21,041 nucleotides of DNA from Desulforamulus profundi (GCF_002607855.1 NZ_AWQQ01000055.1:56647-77687); one strand, 5' to 3'; shown: positions 7,079 to 15,568, numbered from the stretch's first letter. The notes: generated by a model from the sequence alone, not told the origin. Translations and numbers: made by a program.

Positions 7079-8548
7079 TTGGCTAATTTAACAACCATAG
7101 CTTCCAGGCTCGCTGAGCTGGAAACCCTGGCCCAGGGCTACCCCTACCGGGATAAAAGGATGGGTCTAGGACTTTTTAGGGAGCGCTTGGAGAATGCCAG
7201 CCTGAATATCGCTGTGATGGGCGAATTTAGTGCGGGTAAATCCTACTTTATCAATGCCATCCTGGGGATAAAGGGCCTGTTACCCACAGCGGTGCTACCC
7301 ACCACTTCGGTGATTACACGTTGCTTTAATTCAGAAGAGCAACCCACTGCCCACTTCCCCGATGGCCGCAATGTTCAGTTAAGCATGGAAGAAACCCAAG
7401 AGCTATTAAAGGAAGGGCTGTACAGGGGCATCCCCGTGGATGTTGTGGATATGCCGCTGCTCACAGAATGGCTGCCAGAACGTATCAATATCATTGATAC
7501 ACCCGGCATTGGTTCCCTGAATGAGCGACACAGGCAATTAACCCTGGATTTTTTACCCAGGGTTGACCTGGTACTATACCTTTTTAACCAGGCCCTGGGT
7601 AGTAAGGACCTGGAGTTCCTGCAGCGGACCGGGGAAATGAATCAGCATATTATTTTTGTCATGACCCAGAGGGACCTGATCAACACCTCGGAAACCAGTG
7701 TGGAAGCACTGTTGCAGAAAAATATCGCGGTGCTCTCCCAACACACCCGCCTGGAGATGCCAAAGCTTTTTGTAGTATCTGCCAAAGATTACCTGAATGG
7801 TGGCTGCCGGGGAATGGAGGCAGTGAAGGATTACCCCATTATTCACGTCCTTAGTGATTGGGAGGATGTTTTTGCAGCTTCTCAGGCCACCAAACTAGAG
7901 CGTTATATCGGTGATTGGCTGGATGAAATCAAATTACTGCAAAATCTCAAGGCCAACGAGACGACTGCTGCGACGGAAGAGCTTTTACCCATCCGAGCAA
8001 ATCTGGAGCAGGAATTGAAGCAAGCCCAAATATCCGCCCGGGAATTGTTGCAACATATGCAGGGTCAAGTAAAAAAACTGGAGCAAGCCTTGACCCAGAG
8101 CATGGTTCTGGACCAGGAAAAGCAATGGAGTGAATTGCACCGTCAACTATCTACGGCTAAGGATCACAGGTCACTGGACCCCCTGCGCTGGGAAAGCAAG
8201 CTGGAACAGATGATGGAGGAGCGACTGGCCCACTGGCGTAAGGTTACAGAGGAAAAGGGTGATAGTCTGCTTGGCTTCGCCGGTGAAATCATCGACCAAC
8301 GTCAGGCAGAGTTTAAGCAAACCCTCCGTAGCAATTTCGACGTGAATTGGAAGGTGGAACTGCCGGACACCTCGGTTCAGGAACTGGTCACCTGGGAAGA
8401 GACCCAGGAACTAGAAAGGTTCCGGCATCAACTGACTACCTTCCAGCAAAACCGCGAGAAAATCCTCAGTCAACTGGGCTACAAAGAGGAAGAAGTCAAG
8501 GAACTGGCGGCGGAATTAAAGGCTTTCCACCAAGAATTACAAGGCTGA
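7079..8548 (+). CDS. Dynamin-like GTPase
   Basis: A 489-aa large GTPase of the bacterial dynamin-like family; such proteins bind and remodel membranes upon GTP hydrolysis. The G motifs are clear: G1 GEFSAGKS at 48-55, G2 around LPTTS (73-77), G3 DTPG at 140-143, G4 TQRD at 196-199 (a variant of T/NKxD), and a G5-like VSAKD near 225. Residues about 280-489 are helical with long coiled coils (EQELKQAQISARELLQHMQ), as expected of a dynamin stalk. No transmembrane segment is seen in it, so membrane contact may come from a partner such as the 11043 gene. It starts at TTG 7079 after GAGGAAGGG. Intact. The next gene starts 15 bp after its stop. Confidence 0.9.
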   Translation: MANLTTIASRLAELETLAQGYPYRDKRMGLGLFRERLENASLNIAVMGEFSAGKSYFINAILGIKGLLPTAVLPTTSVITRCFNSEEQPTAHFPDGRNVQLSMEETQELLKEGLYRGIPVDVVDMPLLTEWLPERINIIDTPGIGSLNERHRQLTLDFLPRVDLVLYLFNQALGSKDLEFLQRTGEMNQHIIFVMTQRDLINTSETSVEALLQKNIAVLSQHTRLEMPKLFVVSAKDYLNGGCRGMEAVKDYPIIHVLSDWEDVFAASQATKLERYIGDWLDEIKLLQNLKANETTAATEELLPIRANLEQELKQAQISARELLQHMQGQVKKLEQALTQSMVLDQEKQWSELHRQLSTAKDHRSLDPLRWESKLEQMMEERLAHWRKVTEEKGDSLLGFAGEIIDQRQAEFKQTLRSNFDVNWKVELPDTSVQELVTWEETQELERFRHQLTTFQQNREKILSQLGYKEEEVKELAAELKAFHQELQG

Positions 8549-8563
8549 TCAGTGAGGGGATAA

Positions 8564-9488
8564 ATGTCACCTACCAGCCACAATACATCGAACAGGAGCT
8601 GGAACCAGATAGCGGCTGGGCCGATGGACTGGCTACCGTGGGTAATTTGGTTGATTGGGCTATGTTATTTCTACCTAATCCAGGACCAAAGGCCAAACAA
8701 CTCTTTAAACTGAGTGGTAAGCTGAATAAGCTGGGTAAAGCCGGCCAGGTTCTGCAAAAAATCAATAAAAATAAAAAACTCATTGATACGGTGCGTAGTG
8801 TACAAAAGGTCAACAAATTTAAGCAACAGGCTCACCTGGCTTCACAAGCAATGCCAGAGCATCCAGCCAAAAATTTAGTCTGGGAAGCCCTGGACCTTTT
8901 GTCTGCAGAGGGGCTATTGCGCCGGGCTGGCCAGCTAATGGACGGTGACAGCTTACAACGGAGTATCCTGGTAGAGGATCCTGAAAGCCGCAGGATGTAT
9001 GATGAAGCCTCGAACAGCAGCGGGTAAAATTGCAGAGTGGCATCAGCCAACTGGGGCAAAGGGAAGTGGAGTGGCGGAAAGCCTCCCACCAGCAACAACA
9101 ATTGCTGGCAGAACTAGATGCATTGGAAGTACAAATTAGCCAGATTTCCGAGGTAACCGCTCGCCGAGAAGCATCCCTGCGCAAGCAACAGGTGGAGAAT
9201 CAGCTTGACTTTCAGAGGGATGGACTGAAAGAAATGATCAAAAACCAGTTAAAACAGTTTTATAGTGTTTTACAGCAGGCCGAAACAAACTATTTGGAAC
9301 AGGTTGCCCTGTATGTAAGTGAAGTGGTGGCAGAAAGGGCTTCCAGTCAGTCAGAGTTTCTTCAACAACAGTTGGCCGAGGTTCAACTAAAGAGTAGTGA
9401 AGCCCAGCACGAGCTCAAGGAACAACTGGAGGATCTCCAGGCCCTATCTGGACAATTGCAAAACATTAAGGGGCAACTCCTGGCGTAA
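8564..9488 (+). CDS. Helical/coiled-coil partner protein of the dynamin operon (two apparent frameshifts)
   Basis: I do not recognise a family. ATG 8564 follows GTGAGGGG. Restoring one C at 8570-8571 gives MSPYQPQYIEQELEPDSGWA, and restoring one C at 9008-9009 joins SRRMYDEALEQQRVKLQSG to the rest. The result is a single protein of about 308 aa ending at TAA 9486-9488. The N-terminal 45 residues include a weakly hydrophobic NLVDWAMLFLPNPG; then a lysine-rich amphipathic region (KLSGKLNKLGKAGQVLQKINK), and from about residue 145 to the end a long coiled coil rich in Q and E. The basic amphipathic stretch could bind membrane (inference). Both corrections are one-base losses in CCC runs. Confidence 0.7.
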
Positions 9489-9511
9489 TCCAGGGAGAGG
9501 GTACTGTAATT

Positions 9512-11029
9512 ATGAAAAAACTTACCGCAGAAGCCATCGTAAGACTGCTTGATAAAACCAGGCAATACTGCCCCACAATTTACTCATTATTGTCTGCTGT
9601 CCCCCAGACTACCATAAACGAGGTAGCCGGGGGACAACAGCAGGCGGCGGCAGTGGAACCCGAACTGGAGTGGGATGACGATTTGGAACTGGACCTGGAA
9701 CTGGAAGACTACGAGGAAAACACCTTTGAAACAGTGGCACACCAGGAAACTGCTTCGGCCCTTGACCCTGTAACGGTACTGGAAACACCCTACCCCAGAG
9801 TATACATAGCGGGTATAGATTGGTTTGGTCGCATCCTGCTGCTGGAGAACCTTTTACATCTAAGGCTGCCGAAGGGTCAACCGCCAGCCAATGGAAGCTT
9901 TCGGGTTTACTGCATCTATGGAGCGGAAAACCTAGTCCTGGCTGAGCTAGACGAAGGCTGGCAGCAAATCCAGCACACAGAAGTGCCTCATTACCTGCTG
10001 GATGAGAAGTGCACCGCACTGTTTTTTAGCACAACCAGTGAGGATTTGGACCCTGGCACACTGCTGGTTTTTTCAGAAAGTCTGGGTAATCTGGATTTGA
10101 ACACTGCATGAATACAGGATATAAAACAGGAAATAGCTGCAAAGGCTGTCAAAGTGCTGTGGAATGACGAGTTTCCCTTCTGTAAAGCCATCGAGATGAA
10201 GTTTGTCAAAGATATGAACGAACTGGCGAGGGAGCGGGGTCGAGTCATTGTTTTTGAAATACTACTGGGGGTGCACCAGGACTTTAAAATCAGCAGTGGT
10301 ATTGATGTCCAGCCCCTGGAGGAGTGCATCCAGGATGCCATTCACAAATACCAGCGCCTGTTCTTTACCTTTAACGATGAGGATCTAAAAATCCGGGATT
10401 ATGGTGCTTTGTCCCCGGAGGAGCGGAAGGAAATCTATCACTGGGGATTTTCTGAAACTGCTTCCTGCTGCCAGCGGGTGGTGAGCCAAATTGAGGCGAA
10501 CCCCGGGGACGACCCTTTGTACACCGCGGAGATATCACTCTTACAAGAAACCCAGGATCACCTGAAGCTAATTTCTGACATTGAGTCGTTGAAAAAGGAT
10601 TGGCTAAACAGGGTATACCATTCCTGGAACAACCCCACGGAATACAAAAGAAATGCATACTGGTTCAAGGACCAGGTAAGTCAATTAGTGACCCGACAGT
10701 TCTGGCAGCACTGGGAAACCTGCGTCAAGGACATGGTGAAAACCAGACAGGGATATCCAGAGGGCAGTCAATTGGCGATTATTTTTTACGCCCTACTGCT
10801 GGCCCTGGATTCAGAAAGGGAGTTTTTGCTAGCCACCCAAAAAGAGTTAGACCAAACAGTGGAAGGGGTTAAAAAGGGACTTTTAAAGCACCCCCTAAAA
10901 ATGGACCGCCTGGATTTTGCCACTTTCCAGCGGGAGGTTATTATCTCACTGCCAAAGTATTGGCACCAGGCCATTCATAAAACCAAGACCAATATCAGGC
11001 ATTTACTATCATCAGAATATATCATGTAG
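9512..11029 (+). CDS. Degenerate dynamin-like (pseudo-GTPase) protein, interrupted by an in-frame TGA
   Basis: ATG 9512 opens a 199-codon frame stopped by TGA at 10109-10111. The same frame then continues open to 11029, 505 codons in all, close to the 489 of the upstream GTPase. After an acidic linker (49-70), the pieces align in order with that GTPase: VYIAGIDWFGRILLLENLL (97-115) with its G1 region, TLLVFSESLGNLDLN with IIDTPGIGSLNERH, KAVKVLWNDEFPFC with VDLVLYLFNQAL, RGRVIVFEILLGV with QHIIFVMTQRDL, and RLFFTFNDEDL with KLFVVSAKDYL. The G1 Lys-Ser, the DTPG and the TQRD residues are all lost, so it should not hydrolyse GTP. The TGA interrupts what would be switch II. Alternatively there are two genes, the second starting at ATG 10108 (ATGA overlap) if one A is extra, or at GTG 10154. 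Confidence 0.6.
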
Positions 11030-11042
11030 AAGGGCTGAGAGA

Positions 11043-11813
11043 ATGCTTTTTAGTGTTGCAGGTATTATGGCAATTTTTTTCTCCACATTGGTGCTGGGGA
11101 CCATCAACACGTTATACTTTAATGGCCAGATGACCCAGCAAATGGGCGTGGCCGCCACCGTAGGACTACAACTGGGGCTCACTGCTGGACTATTCTTCTT
11201 CTTCCTCCCTGTGCTGAAAAAACAGGTTCAGGAAAGAAACAATCTTTATCAACATGTACTGGATCAACTGAAACAGCAAGTGAATTCCACACAAAATTCC
11301 GGCTTGTTACTGGAGAAGTCTCAAAAACAACACAGTCTTACTTTTGAGGTTTTGGACAGAGTGAACAAAGAATTAGAGCAGGGCAACGCTAGGGTAGCTA
11401 CTAAAATAGATGGCTTAACAGAACTTTTCACACAGTCCTTAGCAAACCAAGAAAGTTTAAAAATTTGCCTAAAGGAAATGTGCAATGTAGTACAAACCTT
11501 TCAAGACTCGCTATATACAAAGATAGGATCCTTAATGGACGAAGAACAAAAGAGCCTCACCGTGTTTGAGCAACAGGTACAAGGCTTACTCCAGAACATT
11601 GACTTATTACAAAGAGATAATCGTGCGTTACTGAATCAATTGGTACAACTGGAAAAAGGGCAAGCAGCAACGTACCAAGAACTAAAGGAGCTCTTTACCA
11701 CGACTGGCAGCTTACTCCAAGAAATGAGTCAAGCTAGTCAACAAGACTTAGAGGTTCTCATGAAAATAGAAAAGATGGCCCATAACGAAAGAAAAATTTT
11801 TGGAAGCCTTTAG
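11043..11813 (+). CDS. Membrane-anchored coiled-coil protein of the dynamin operon
   Basis: A 256-aa protein with two N-terminal transmembrane helices (about 4-25, AGIMAIFFSTLVLGTINTLY, and about 35-57, ending GLFFFFLPVL), joined by a short loop. The remaining 200 residues are cytoplasmic or extracytoplasmic coiled coil with heptads and many glutamines (LLEKSQKQHSLTFEVLDRV, ELKELFTTTGSLLQEMS). It resembles a chemoreceptor signalling helix in general form but lacks the chemotaxis hairpin motif. ATG 11043 lies 13 bp after the preceding stop, with a GAAGGG/GAGAG ribosome binding site. It is the only clear membrane anchor in the operon and probably recruits the GTPase pair to the membrane (inference). 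Confidence 0.75.
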   Translation: MLFSVAGIMAIFFSTLVLGTINTLYFNGQMTQQMGVAATVGLQLGLTAGLFFFFLPVLKKQVQERNNLYQHVLDQLKQQVNSTQNSGLLLEKSQKQHSLTFEVLDRVNKELEQGNARVATKIDGLTELFTQSLANQESLKICLKEMCNVVQTFQDSLYTKIGSLMDEEQKSLTVFEQQVQGLLQNIDLLQRDNRALLNQLVQLEKGQAATYQELKELFTTTGSLLQEMSQASQQDLEVLMKIEKMAHNERKIFGSL

Positions 11814-11822
11814 GGTGATTTT

Positions 11823-12232
11823 ATGAAAGAAGAATCGCTAATACGAACAGCCCAGATTTCCTCAGTTTTGGAGCGGTTGGTGACAAGCGGCGTCAATTAT
11901 TTTCACAGTAGATATCTTACAGAGGGCGATGCATCTGAAAGAGATCAACTGGCAAAACAATTGTTCCAGGATCTACTTTCAGATATAGCCTATCTGGCCG
12001 AAAATAATTTGACCCGTAGTTGCGTCAAAAAATTGCTATCCTGCAATTGTTACTAGAGATGCTGTTAGGTCAGGACGAAGCAGAAAGAAAAGCACAACAA
12101 CAAGCAATAAAACGCATAGCTCATACGCTTAGGAATACTAACAAAGAACAAATAGATTTTGTGCAAAACTTACTTCAAGTTGCAGTTCAGGATAAGATTT
12201 TGCTTAAAAAGTATCTTAATGTGGGCCAATAA
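11823..12232 (+). CDS. Small helical protein, last gene of the dynamin operon (one apparent frameshift)
   Basis: No family is recognised. ATG 11823 lies 9 bp after the preceding stop. Restoring one T at 12020-12021 joins FQDLLSDIAYLAENNLTRS to LRQKIAILQLLLEMLLGQ and continues to TAA 12230-12232, about 136 aa. It is predicted all-helical and charged, without membrane segments. The overlap of its stop codon with the terminator stem marks the end of the operon. Confidence 0.65.
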
Positions 12233-12248
12233 ATTAGGCCCTTTTTTA
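12223..12248 (+). terminator. Rho-independent terminator of the dynamin operon
   Basis: GGGCC (12223-12227) pairs with GGCCC (12237-12241), followed by TTTTTT. The stem contains the stop codon of the last gene. It is short but well placed. Confidence 0.7.
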
Positions 12249-12632
12249 TAGGCAAATCCTTGAGCTTACACGAGCACCGCTCCACTCCCTGCGTCAGCTC
12301 TGGCCTGCCGGTTCATCCTCCTGGGTCAAAGGCTGCACCTTGCCAGCGGCCCGCTTTAGAGTAATGTCCGGGGTCATGTCTTGCTGGCAAAGTGCTCGCT
12401 GAGATTACGGGTCCCGGCTACCTGCAGCAGCGTGCCGTCTTTGGGGTCAGTCTATGGGGTCCGGCACCCTGCCGGAAATTCCTTTCGAGTATGTCTTTCG
12501 GGTCATGAATTTCCGGCAGAGTGCTCGCCCGCCTCTGGATGTCTTGACTCCCGGGTCTGCAGACACGGGCAGCGGGGAAGGGAGTGTATAATAGTATGAA
12601 AGTTTTATTCTCCCCGCTCCCGCTGACTGCCA

Positions 12633-12667
12633 GCTTACGGGTCCTTTGCATGTCTTACTTTGGGGTC
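12633..12667 (+). repeat. Direct repeat, copy 1 (pairs with 13607-13641)
   Basis: A 35-bp stretch beginning GCTTACGGGTCC and ending CTTTGGGGTC. It differs from the copy at 13607-13641 at two positions only. Confidence 0.85.
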
Positions 12668-13253
12668 CTGGCCTCCGCAATCGCGCAACGCTCCCGCTGT
12701 GTTCCGGTCGCTCCGCTTGGCCAGTGGCCCGCCAATGCGGGCCGGTCTTTGGGGTAGCGGGCCACAAGCCCCGCTCCACTCCCTGCACTCCGCTTCCGCT
12801 CATGCGCGACTGCTCCGGCCTATCGGGGCCGGGCTTTGTGGTCTCGGCCGCGAACTTCTCACCGATCCCCGCCGGTTATCCTCTGGGGTCTGGCCGGTGA
12901 GAAGATCGCTCGCGGGGCTTTGCGGGTCCCGCTGCTGCGTGGGATCCCGGCCGCTGCCGGTGGGGAAGAGGATCACCTTGGCGGCTGCAGCCGGTGGCCC
13001 GCGGCCCTGGTGACGGGTACCGGCTTGCGGATTACGGAAGCGGGACCGGTGCGGATCCAGGCCGCTGCTTGGCGGGGCAGTTGCCCGCAGTTGCCGGTGA
13101 CTGGGATCATCCAGGTAAGGAAGATAACCCCCCGCTCCACTTGCCGGCTAAGCCGACAGCGTTCCGCTTTCCCCCAGCACCGCCCCCTCAAAAGGTCCAC
13201 TTTCGCAAACCGCTGACGGGTCCCGGTTGCGCCCGCTTGGGCCGTGGCAAATG

Positions 13254-13315
13254 ACGAGGGCCTGCTGGCTCCGGCCCCTTATGGCGGCTTTATGGCCGCC
13301 GGGGCCCTCGTTTTT
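13254..13315 (+). terminator. Terminator-like hairpin inside the GC-rich array
   Basis: ACGAGGGCC (13254-13262) pairs perfectly with 13303-13311, an inner GGCGGC/GCCGCC-type stem fills the middle, and TTTTT follows. It suggests that a plus-strand transcript from the first half of the array ends here. Confidence 0.6.
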
Positions 13316-13606
13316 GCTTCCCCAAGCTATGCTCAGCACCCATCAGCTAGTGCAAAGCCCGAGAGAAAAGGAAGCAACCAGTACCGGCAGCCATTATAAG
13401 CTGTCTTTGGGGTCGGCTGCCGCTACCGGTTACCGTGATTGAACTAAAAACGGCTGGTGTCGGCCAGATACCCTGGCGGCCCTGGGGTATTCCTCTGGGG
13501 TTCATGGCCACCAGGGTAACTGGCCAGCCTCCGCGGGTCATTGACCGGGGTTGGCAGATACCGGCAGCCATGATGTCCGGCCTTTGGGGTCGCCGGTAAC
13601 TGCCCT

Positions 13607-13641
13607 GCTTACGGGTCCTCTGCATGTCTTCCTTTGGGGTC
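13607..13641 (+). repeat. Direct repeat, copy 2 (pairs with 12633-12667)
   Basis: Same 35-bp unit as copy 1, 974 bp further on, with two substitutions. Confidence 0.85.
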
Positions 13642-13947
13642 TGGCCGGTGCTGTCATGCCGGACAGCACCGGCTACCGGGGTCATCCTTTGGGGTCCTTC
13701 AACCCCAGCCCCCCAACCCCCCGCCCCAATCTTGGGGCCGGGGGACTCTGCACGATGTTACGGTTCTAAGCTGGCCGCTGCCGGTTTGTGGCAGGCTTTG
13801 GGGTCATTCTCCCGCTCTTCCCATTATACGGAGCCTTTGCAGCTGCGTGTTATAACCTACTAGCTGCTTTTAGCATGGCCTTGTTGATAGCAGTATCCTG
13901 GTGGCAGATAAGTTGGGCGCAGCTGCAATGCCGTAGCGTCAAGGTTC

Positions 13948-14012
13948 GTGGAGAAAAAATTTTTTCACTCTCTGGGGTTCTACCGTGGGTCGTGAAAAAA
14001 TTTTTTCTCCAC
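13948..14012 (+). promoter_or_regulatory. Perfect 21-bp inverted repeat upstream of the SWIM gene
   Basis: The arms 13948-13968 and 13992-14012 are exact reverse complements, each with a central A6T6 block. The 23-nt loop carries TCTGGGGTTC and GTGGGTC, like the other array loops. An outer 10-bp stem (AGCGTCAAGG at 13935-13944 with 14025-14034) extends it. It ends about 50 bp before the SWIM ribosome binding site. Confidence 0.8.
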
Positions 14013-14079
14013 CCGCTTTGCGGCCCTTGACGCTCGGCACCGTCTACGTAGCTGTATCGAAAACGGGAGGTTGAAGGTT

Positions 14080-14400
14080 ATGTTAAGAAAGCTTTTAGGC
14101 AAGGTAGAAGCAGGTAGGTTTGGCCGGGCATTGGCCGGGTTGCAAGCTGGCTGGCAATGGGAAGTCAGGCATCGGGTTTTTGTTGCCCGTGGAGTTGAGT
14201 TGCGCGGTAAGGTTAAGTACAGTAGCAAGGTATACAGTGTTAGCATTAGCCCGAAGGGTGCAAGTTGCAGTTGTGATGATTTCATCAATCGCGGCGTGCT
14301 TTGCATGCATATAGCTTTTGTAGCTATGGCCGAGTTGTCTCACGAGGCGGCTGAGCGTAGCGCACACCGTCAGGTCCAGGAGGTCAGGGCTGGCCAGTAG
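14080..14400 (+). CDS. Small SWIM zinc-finger protein
   Basis: A 106-aa basic protein. Residues 63-77 hold the SWIM signature CxC-x9-CxH (C63, C65, C75, H77) in SCSCDDFINRG then VLCMH; SWIM fingers bind zinc and mediate nucleic-acid or protein contacts. The preceding strands (RVFVARGVELRGKVKYSSKV, YSVSISPKG) fit the usual pattern of a substrate-binding sheet just before a SWIM motif. ATG 14080 has GGGAGG with 9-base spacing; TTG 14071 has no space for one. It is embedded in the GC-rich hairpin array, lies after the 21-bp palindrome, and is followed by a terminator. Such a short stand-alone SWIM protein is unusual, since most are part of larger proteins. It may bind the array's DNA or RNA (inference only). 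Confidence 0.75.
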   Translation: MLRKLLGKVEAGRFGRALAGLQAGWQWEVRHRVFVARGVELRGKVKYSSKVYSVSISPKGASCSCDDFINRGVLCMHIAFVAMAELSHEAAERSAHRQVQEVRAGQ

Positions 14401-14409
14401 GCCAGCCTT

Positions 14410-14432
14410 CCGGCTCTCGGGCCGGTTTTTTT
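14410..14432 (+). terminator. Terminator of the SWIM gene
   Basis: CCGGC (14410-14414) pairs with GCCGG (14421-14425), followed by seven Ts. It starts 10 bp after the stop codon. Confidence 0.75.
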
Positions 14433-15189
14433 GGTCGGACCTCGGTAGCTTGACTTGATGGCTGCACGGATAACGGTCTGTTGCTATGGACCGTCTGGAT
14501 CTGAGCCGTGTAGCAGCCTGGTGCAGTTGCACCGGTTTTCCACTCACGGGTACTGCCTTGGGGCGGTGGAAGCCACCGGTACCAGGCCTCGCTCAGGTCC
14601 TCCTTACAGGTCGGGCTTGCTACCGGTGCTTGGCTCTGCGGGTCAGGGCCGCAAACTTCCCACCGGCCACCGTAGGACGTGCTTTGGGGTTTGGCCGGAG
14701 GGAAGATCGCTTGCCGGGCTTCGCGGGTCAATATGCCCGCTGGCGTTGGTGGCAGCTGCGAGAGCGGGCAGCTGCCCCGGGTTCTGATTGCAGCTGTACC
14801 TGTGGGCAGTTACCCTGGCTGCTGCTGGCAGTAACCGCTGCAAGGAGCAGGGTGCTGCGTTACCAGTGCCGTTGCTAATTGACGGCGTCTGCCTTTTGGC
14901 GCGGCTGTGCCTAGGAATGGACGGTCAGCTGTTGCTCCCAGGCCTCATAGGTCACAGTTGTGTCCCTGGCACATATAGGCGACGTTGCCGCACTGAAGAC
15001 TGCCCTGGCCTACTACCCGGCAAAGTGCAGCGAGCACCGCCAGCCGGAGGAGGTACAGACCACCCTGTAGAGTAGGTTTTATTTCTAGTTGATGATGGTA
15101 ATTAGAAATAATTATTTTGTCAAAAAAAGGTATTACAAAAAGAAAAAGAGAAGTATTTTGAAGGATTATCTAGTTGAAAAATAATATTT

Positions 15190-15212
15190 TTATTAACCCT
15201 AAGGGTTAATAA
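15190..15212. promoter_or_regulatory. Palindromic operator of the toxin-antitoxin pair
   Basis: Two perfect 11-bp arms (TTATTAACCCT and its complement) around a single A, 21 bp before the toxin start. The position and symmetry suit autoregulation by the HTH antitoxin dimer. Confidence 0.65.
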
Positions 15213-15233
15213 TTTAATTGACGGGTGATACTA

Positions 15234-15568
15234 ATGGATATATACTTTAAGTATAAAAAGCTACAGAAAATTTGTAATTCAGCACAGGAATCTAATAAAG
15301 AATGGGGTCCCGAATTGGCCAAAAAAATACGTCAAAGATTATTAGAACTTCAGGCTGCCGAATGTTTGGCTGATATTAGTCATTTACCACCACCCCGGTT
15401 ACATGAGCTAGAGGGAGTAATGAAAAATAAATTTGCTGTAGATTTGAGGACCCGTACAGATTAATTTTTGAGCCTGCTCACGATCCCATTCCATTAAGAA
15501 GTGATGGGGGTATTGATCGGAACCAAGTTACAGCCATTCTTATACTGGGTGTGCATGACTATCACTAA
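15234..15568 (+). CDS. higB: HigB/RelE-family toxin (one apparent frameshift)
   Basis: Predicted ribosome-dependent mRNA interferase of the HigB/RelE superfamily (plasmid maintenance killer type), about 111 aa. ATG 15234 follows GGGTGAT. The order of elements fits: an N-terminal YKKLQKICNSAQESNKEWG, then AKKIRQRLLELQAAECLADI, HLPPPRLHELEGVMKNKFAV and DLRT. Restoring one T at 15455 gives RYRLIFEPAHDPIPL, the characteristic strand, and a C-terminal VTAILILGVHDYH ending at TAA 15566-15568. It lies 19 bp before the antitoxin, toxin first as in hig loci. Without the correction it would be truncated at its catalytic strand. Confidence 0.82.

Larger units (their letters stand above)
12283..15065 (+). 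repeat. GC-rich array of hairpins with conserved CTTTGGGGTC loops
   Basis: About 2.8 kb, far richer in G+C than the flanks and with no convincing gene except the SWIM ORF. The hexamer GGGGTC occurs eleven times on the plus strand between 12370 and 13805, and I find no GACCCC. Several copies sit at the 3' side of a 22-26 nt hairpin loop, with stems of unrelated sequence: 12469-12519 (loop variant TCTTTCGGGTC), 12724-12765, 12855-12904, 13386-13421, 13462-13525, 13553-13604, 13948-14012 (TCTGGGGTTC) and 14656-14705. A second motif, CCGCTCCACT, occurs near 12288, 12772 and 13133. The open frames here change between copies and carry no recognisable domain, so I treat them as chance. A structured RNA or mobile hairpin family is likely; none that I know fits. 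Confidence 0.7.

Noticed and set aside
8347..8563. A gene starting at 8347 and overlapping the end of the GTPase
   Set aside because: This is a shadow of the GTPase frame; with one C restored at 8570 the real gene starts at ATG 8564.
12370..13805. CRISPR array suggested by repeated GGGGTC units
   Set aside because: The repeated core is only about 10 nt, spacing is irregular, the variable parts are self-complementary stems and no cas gene is near.
12381..14030. Many open frames of 60-130 codons on both strands in the GC-rich array
   Set aside because: They have no recognisable domain, overlap each other in all frames, follow the repeat motif and are expected by chance at this G+C. Frames differ between repeat copies.
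14788..15075. Possible coding tail at the right end of the array, including an alternative frame ending KTALAYYPAKCSEHRQPE
   Set aside because: The composition looks protein-like, but no start, ribosome binding site or family can be shown and two frames compete.
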